The notes under the pieces are model-generated. The model had not been told where the DNA came from and made no database searches. It worked only from the letters and a program-made list of their open reading frames with translations. Both the position numbers and the translations under genes were made by a program. 64,000 bases of DNA from JAKVBK01 sp022447275 (lineage in GTDB: Bacteria; Pseudomonadota; Alphaproteobacteria; Rhodobacterales; Rhodobacteraceae), in contig CP138932.1 of assembly GCA_047125605.1 (NCBI GenBank), positions 2,666,001 to 2,730,000 of the forward strand. The letters run 5' to 3'. Every line of letters begins with the position of its first letter. Position 1 is the first letter of the stretch. Shown here in pieces: positions 60,249 through 64,000 of the stretch.

Positions 60249-60869
60249 ATGGGAGCATCCCCCCTGATCCTGCGCGGGGCGTCCATCTGGCAGGGCTGGC
60301 TGGACCGTGACGCCCAGAGCATGATGCTGCAAGACATCCGCGACGTGGTGCGTAAAGCCCCGCTTTTGCGTCCGATCACGCCGCGTGGGCAGGCCATGTC
60401 CGTCCGGATGAGCGCTGCAGGCCGCTTCGGCTGGGTGAGTGGCAGCGGCGGCTATCGCTACAGCGAACAGCATCCGCAAACCGGCACCCCATGGCCAGAA
60501 ATTCCTCACTCGGTGATGGCGGTATGGACGGCGCTGTCAGGCTATCACCGCCCGCCCGAGTGCTGCCTCGTGAATTTCTATGATTCGCAGGCGCGGATGG
60601 GCATGCATCAAGACCGCGACGAACAGGATTTCGATGCGCCCGTCGTGTCGATCAGCCTCGGCGAGAAGGGGCTGTTCCGGATCGGCAACCACACCCGCGG
60701 CGGAAAGACAGACAGTCTTTGGCTGAGTTCTGGCGATGTGGTGGTGATGGGCGGAGATGCCCGCCTGCGCTACCACGGGATTGACCGTATCCAACCCGGC
60801 AGCTCTACTTTGATGCCCAATGGGGGCCGGGTGAACCTGACGCTGCGCGTGGTCACACCGCCAGCCTGA
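60249..60869 (+). CDS. alkB: AlkB-type alpha-ketoglutarate-dependent dioxygenase
   Basis: A 206-residue Fe(II)/2-oxoglutarate dioxygenase that removes alkyl groups from DNA bases. MGMHQDRDEQDF supplies the HxD iron ligands; the later His in LRYHGIDR and the Arg of VNLTLRVV complete the site. NFYDSQARMGMHQD is the AlkB signature. Length normal. It has no ada partner nearby and is divergent from dnaK. Confidence 0.92.
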   Translation: MGASPLILRGASIWQGWLDRDAQSMMLQDIRDVVRKAPLLRPITPRGQAMSVRMSAAGRFGWVSGSGGYRYSEQHPQTGTPWPEIPHSVMAVWTALSGYHRPPECCLVNFYDSQARMGMHQDRDEQDFDAPVVSISLGEKGLFRIGNHTRGGKTDSLWLSSGDVVVMGGDARLRYHGIDRIQPGSSTLMPNGGRVNLTLRVVTPPA

Positions 60870-61068
60870 TCATGCCCATGAAGCTTCTCGCAGGGGCCCA
60901 AGGCGCAAGAGGGCCACAAACAAGGCCTGTAGCATTTCCCCTGCCGCGGGGGACGTCTGCACGGTCTCCGGGTCTGGTGGCCGGGCCGAGACTTCCCGCG
61001 CGCGGGCCGCGCATTAAATGGTAGGCTGTCGCCTTTCGATTTGGCCAAGAAGCGCTTAATCTTTGCGG

Positions 61069-62322
61069 ATGCCCGCCCTTTGTCGCGATTGCCTGCACAT
61101 CTTTGAAGCCGGACGGCGTTGCCCGTCCTGCCACAGACCCCGTGTGCTGCATCACCCCGAGCTGTTCGAGCTGTCCATCGCGCATATGGATTGCGACGCC
61201 TTCTACGCTTCAGTGGAAAAGCGCGACAATCCAGAGCTCGCCGACAAGCCCGTGATCGTAGGCGGCGGACGGCGCGGCGTTGTGTCCACCTGCTGCTACA
61301 TTGCGCGCATCAAGGGTGTGCGCTCTGCCATGCCGATGTTTCAGGCGCTCAAGCTGTGTCCGGAGGCCGTTGTGGTGAAGGGGCGGATGGACGTCTATGT
61401 GGAGGTGTCCCGCCAGATCCGCGCCATGATGGAAGAACTGACCCCCGCCATTGAGCCGTTGTCACTGGACGAGGCCTTCATGGATCTCACAGGCACGGCC
61501 CGCCTGCACGGGGCGCCGCCAGCGGTGATGCTGGCGCGCTTGGTAAAGCGGATGGAAGACGAGATCGGCATCACCGGATCAATCGGTCTGTCCCACAACA
61601 AATTTTTGGCCAAAGTGGCCTCCGATCTCGACAAGCCAAAGGGCTTTGCGATCATCGGGAGGGGTGAAACAGAGGACTTCCTGCGCGACAAGCCCGTCGG
61701 GCTGATATGGGGTGTGGGCGCTGCCACGCAAGCCGCGCTGGAACGCGCCGGGATTCGCACCTTTGCCGATCTGCGTCGCTGGGATCGCAAGGATTTGGCG
61801 GCGCGCTTTGGCAGTTCCGGGGCCCGGCTGTGGCACCTGTCACGGGGCGAGGATCACCGCCGCGTCGCCCGGGACACCAAGGTGAAAAGCATCTCAAACG
61901 AGACAACCTTCCATACGGACACGGCCAACATGGAATTGCTGGATGGCCACCTCTGGCGCCTTGCTGAGAAAGTCTCGGACAGGGCCAAGGCCAAGGGGCT
62001 TGAAGGGCGCGTGGTGGTGCTCAAGCTCAAGCGGGCAAATCACGCGCTGCTCACCCGGCGTGTGTCGCTGTCGGCGCCAACGCAGCTGGCCGACGCGATC
62101 TACCGGGCCGGGCGACGCCTGCTGGGAAAGGTAGACAGCGACAGCGCCTTCCGGCTGCTGGGGATCGGTCTGTCAGAGCTGACCCCAGAGGGCGGGGCGG
62201 CTACAGTGGGGGACCTGCTGGACCCGGACGCCGGCAAGCGGGCCGATGCCGAACGGGCCAGCGACGCGATTCGCGCGCGCTTCGGACCAGATGCAATCCT
62301 GAAGGGTCGCGCCCTGCGCTGA
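61069..62322 (+). CDS. dinB: DNA polymerase IV
   Basis: Y-family translesion polymerase of 417 residues. I use the ATG at 61069; a TTG two codons earlier is in frame. Palm motifs are AHMDCDAFYASVEKRD and PLSLDEAFMDLTG (Asp and Asp-Glu). KFLAKVASDLDKPKGF and the little-finger region follow. The first 25 residues (MPALCRDCLHIFEAGRRCPSCHRPR) carry two CxxC pairs like a zinc ribbon, an extension found in alphaproteobacterial DinB. The C-terminus lacks a visible clamp motif. Confidence 0.93.
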   Translation: MPALCRDCLHIFEAGRRCPSCHRPRVLHHPELFELSIAHMDCDAFYASVEKRDNPELADKPVIVGGGRRGVVSTCCYIARIKGVRSAMPMFQALKLCPEAVVVKGRMDVYVEVSRQIRAMMEELTPAIEPLSLDEAFMDLTGTARLHGAPPAVMLARLVKRMEDEIGITGSIGLSHNKFLAKVASDLDKPKGFAIIGRGETEDFLRDKPVGLIWGVGAATQAALERAGIRTFADLRRWDRKDLAARFGSSGARLWHLSRGEDHRRVARDTKVKSISNETTFHTDTANMELLDGHLWRLAEKVSDRAKAKGLEGRVVVLKLKRANHALLTRRVSLSAPTQLADAIYRAGRRLLGKVDSDSAFRLLGIGLSELTPEGGAATVGDLLDPDAGKRADAERASDAIRARFGPDAILKGRALR

Positions 62323-62376
62323 GCGCCCCCCGGACAGGCCATGGCCCGCAGGCCGTCGCGGCTGTTGGGTGGTCGG

Positions 62377-63231
62377 TTATTCGGCCGCCAGGGGCCGCGC
62401 GTCCGGCCGGCCAAGCTCAGCAATATCTGCCATGGCGCGGGTTAGGCGGCGTTTGATCTGGGCAAATTCCGGCAAGGGGCGAATCGTTGCCTCATCCATG
62501 TAGAGGGCGCGGTCGATCTCTACCTGCACGGCGTGCTGGCGGCGCGACGGGCGACCGTAATTCTGTGTCACAAAAGCCCCTGCGAAGGGCGCATTGCGGG
62601 CCACCCGGAACCCGGCCCGCGTAAAGGCTGCTTCGATCTCGCGGACAATGTCAGTGCTGCAGGCCGCACCAAAACGATCCCCCAGAACGATCTGGGGCCG
62701 TTGCCCGCTCGTCTGGTCAATCGCTTCATGGGGCATGGAATGACAGTCAATGAGGATGGCCTTGCCAAAACTGGCCTTCGCATCATCCAGCAGGGATTGC
62801 AGCTCTGCATGGTAAGGGTGCCAATGCTCAGCAAGGCGCGTCTTGGCCTCGGTGAGGGGCATCTTGCCTGTATAGATCGGCCTGCCGTTTGACACCACGC
62901 GAGGAATCACACCCAGCCCAGAGCTGACGCGCGGATTGTGACTGGCACCCCGCGCCCCTTCGATCAGGGCCGGGTCCAACTCATCGCAATCGCGATTGAG
63001 ATCCACAAAGGCACGGGGCACATCGGCCACCAACAAAGGCGCCCCAAGCACCGGGGCTGCATCAAACAACAGATCAACAAACGCATCTTCGGACGAGCGA
63101 ATCGCGGTCTCGCTCAGCTGGCTGGCCCGCAAAAACGCAGCAGGATAGGCCTGGCCCGAGTGGGGCGAGGCGAAAACAACACCTGTGTTTAGCGCATTCG
63201 GAGCGATCACGCGGTAGCTGGGCTTGGGCAT
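62377..63231 (-). CDS. N-formylglutamate amidohydrolase-like protein
   Basis: A 284-residue hydrolase of the N-formylglutamate amidohydrolase family (HutG type). The ATG at 63231 has GGGAG 5 bases upstream. VFASPHSGQAYPAAFL, the SSEDAFVDLLFD region, FVDLNRDCDELDP and ILIDCHSMPHEAID hold the likely zinc ligands. VTQNYGRPSRRQHAVQVEID completes the fold. Histidine degradation genes are absent here, so this may act on another N-formyl amino acid. Confidence 0.87.
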   Translation of the reverse strand: MPKPSYRVIAPNALNTGVVFASPHSGQAYPAAFLRASQLSETAIRSSEDAFVDLLFDAAPVLGAPLLVADVPRAFVDLNRDCDELDPALIEGARGASHNPRVSSGLGVIPRVVSNGRPIYTGKMPLTEAKTRLAEHWHPYHAELQSLLDDAKASFGKAILIDCHSMPHEAIDQTSGQRPQIVLGDRFGAACSTDIVREIEAAFTRAGFRVARNAPFAGAFVTQNYGRPSRRQHAVQVEIDRALYMDEATIRPLPEFAQIKRRLTRAMADIAELGRPDARPLAAE

Positions 63232-63284
63232 ATGCTCTCCCTTTCGCAATAACATAGCGTGGAACTGTAATGATCCAAAAGCCC

Positions 63285-63313
63285 TTGAACCTCCGATCTG
63301 TTTCTTTTACACG
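63285..63313 (+). promoter_or_regulatory. possible promoter of tRNA-Val
   Basis: TTGAAC at 63285 is followed after 17 bases by TACACG at 63308. The -35 is good and the -10 weak. It lies 70 bases before the tRNA. Tentative. Confidence 0.3.
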
Positions 63314-63382
63314 CTGCGCCACTGACCCGGTTGAATCGCGGTGCTGGAGGGCAAGGCCCGCACGGCGCGGATCACCGGTCAG

Positions 63383-63457
63383 GGGCGATTAGCTCAGCGG
63401 TAGAGCACTTCGTTGACATCGAAGGGGTCACTGGTTCGATCCCAGTATCGCCCACCA
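63383..63457 (+). tRNA. tRNA-Val (anticodon GAC)
   Basis: Seven-base-pair acceptor stem GGGCGAT/ATCGCCC, D arm GCTCAGCGGTAGAGC, anticodon stem CTTCG/CGAAG with loop TTGACAT (GAC, decodes GUC and GUU), T arm ACTGGTTCGATCCCAGT and an encoded CCA end. The anticodon identifies valine. It is 75 bases long including CCA. Confidence 0.96.
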
Positions 63458-63533
63458 TGGATTTCGTTCCCTGCGTGGGAGCAAAGTGAACACAGACGGT
63501 GCCTTTGGCGCCGCGTAACGAAAGGGACGACCG

Positions 63534-63659
63534 ATGAAGGTCAAGAACTCGCTCCGGTCGCTGAAAAGCCGTCACCGTGATTGCCGTGTGGTGCGCCGCA
63601 AGGGCCGCGTCTACGTGATCAACAAGACCCAGCGCCGCTTCAAAGCCCGTCAGGGCTGA
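63534..63659 (+). CDS. rpmJ: 50S ribosomal protein L36 (YkgO-type)
   Basis: A 41-residue protein too short for most gene lists: MKVKNSLRSLKSRHRDCRVV, then RRKGRVYVINKTQRRFKARQG. It has only one of the zinc cysteines of the canonical L36 (CRVV), which marks the zinc-free YkgO/C- form. AAGGGA lies 7 bases before the ATG. It sits 76 bases after tRNA-Val and a terminator follows at 63703. Confidence 0.93.
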   Translation: MKVKNSLRSLKSRHRDCRVVRRKGRVYVINKTQRRFKARQG

Positions 63660-63702
63660 ACGGTCCGGACGCCGATAGCGCGTCCGCCCCTACCCACGTT
63701 TG

Positions 63703-63722
63703 GCCGCCTTAGGGCGGCTTTT
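63703..63722 (+). terminator. intrinsic terminator after L36
   Basis: GCCGCC-TTAG-GGCGGC stem followed by TTTT at 63719-63722. It closes the L36 transcript. Confidence 0.8.
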
Positions 63723-63900
63723 CGTATTTCTGGCACGCCAGCGTACAGCGCCTCAGGCTCCAGTCGCTGGCCCCATTCCCTGATCCTCTGCCCGGCACCT
63801 TCCCCGCAAGGCCCAAGCAAAGGCCCGCAGCAGTGCTGCCTGTGTTTGGCACCCTCGCTGTAGGCGCACAGGTTCCGCACCCAGAGGGCGATGGTCGCCC

Positions 63901-64000
63901 TCAGTTGCGGCGGAAAGTAATCCCGATCTCTGCCAACATCTTGGTGATGGTGGCCTGGTCAATATACCCCGATACCGTCAGGTCACGGGATTGCTGGAAC
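63901..64000 (-). CDS. peptidoglycan-binding-domain protein (N-terminal part outside window)
   Basis: The last 32 codons of a gene reading off the window end: FQQSRDLTVSGYIDQATITKMLAEIG, then ITFRRN and a stop. The pattern FQQSRDL-x-V-x-G-x-ID-x-ATI is the end of a PG_binding_1 repeat, like the tails of the two lytic transglycosylases here. The catalytic or other domain is beyond base 64000. It points away from the L36 gene. Confidence 0.6.
   Translation of the reverse strand, partial: FQQSRDLTVSGYIDQATITKMLAEIGITFRRN

Noticed and set aside
63372..63575. 67-codon frame across tRNA-Val on the minus strand
   Set aside because: Contains the DTGIEPVTPS string that is a known artefact of tRNA antisense reading.

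Overview
This window looks like chromosomal DNA of a high-GC alphaproteobacterium of the order Rhodobacterales (Roseobacter-type). The evidence is a PetP/PetR regulator pair, a NavMs/NavSp-type sodium channel, Hsp33, Ferrochelatase and UbiG genes with typical alphaproteobacterial lengths, a Cys-rich N-terminal extension on DinB, and a hairpin plus GGAGTATTTT intergenic repeat that I associate with this group. Most of the window is ordinary housekeeping sequence. No prophage, CRISPR array, complete insertion sequence or secondary-metabolite cluster is visible.

Layout. 1-2752: dTDP-rhamnose genes rfbB (cut by the window start), rfbD and rfbA. 2890-4997: a CAP-domain lipoprotein, an L,D-transpeptidase and two tandem 58-residue membrane microproteins with an identical mature part. 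5088-9467: hemH with a methyltransferase, then divergent comF, glutaredoxin 3, a Nit1-like amidase and a MarR regulator. 9629-14113: ubiG, proline iminopeptidase, a second L,D-transpeptidase, a voltage-gated sodium channel and an RlmD-type rRNA methyltransferase. 14270-17949: an overlapping pair of ABC exporter genes. 18005-21989: a tight operon hslO, nudL-like, cca, lysE-like, lysE-like. 22119-24537: a Nudix hydrolase, then a receiver-PP2C phosphatase divergent from an Hpt protein, with a perfect 16-bp tandem repeat between them. 24553-33451: ilvA, a thioesterase, a small membrane protein, argG, a sulfotransferase-like gene, msrA, ribokinase and mutS. 33567-39212: two MltB-family lytic transglycosylases, two exported proteins, a glutathionyl-hydroquinone reductase and a DUF1636 metal-binding protein. 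39286-45743: smc, a GNAT, an acetolactate-synthase-like TPP enzyme and an FMN reductase.

45776-49536 is a sugar-acid catabolic patch (SDR like 2-keto-3-deoxy-L-fuconate dehydrogenase, UxaA-type dehydratase, VOC protein) with what looks like the wreck of its GntR regulator. 49536-51501 holds a DUF4198 gene and a HupE/UreJ-like gene whose divergent start codons overlap. 52403-53367 is a lower-GC RES-Xre toxin-antitoxin pair with a palindromic operator. 53600-62322: ilvE, petP-petR, radC, dnaJ, dnaK (with a heat-shock-like promoter), alkB and dinB. 62377-64000: an N-formylglutamate amidohydrolase-like gene, tRNA-Val(GAC), a 41-residue L36 and the tail of a peptidoglycan-binding protein that runs off the window.

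The strongest candidates for something undescribed are the tandem microproteins with their structured leader, the Hpt/PP2C pair with its tandem repeat, the overlapping divergent starts, and the eroded GntR locus. None is proven to be a new system from sequence alone.
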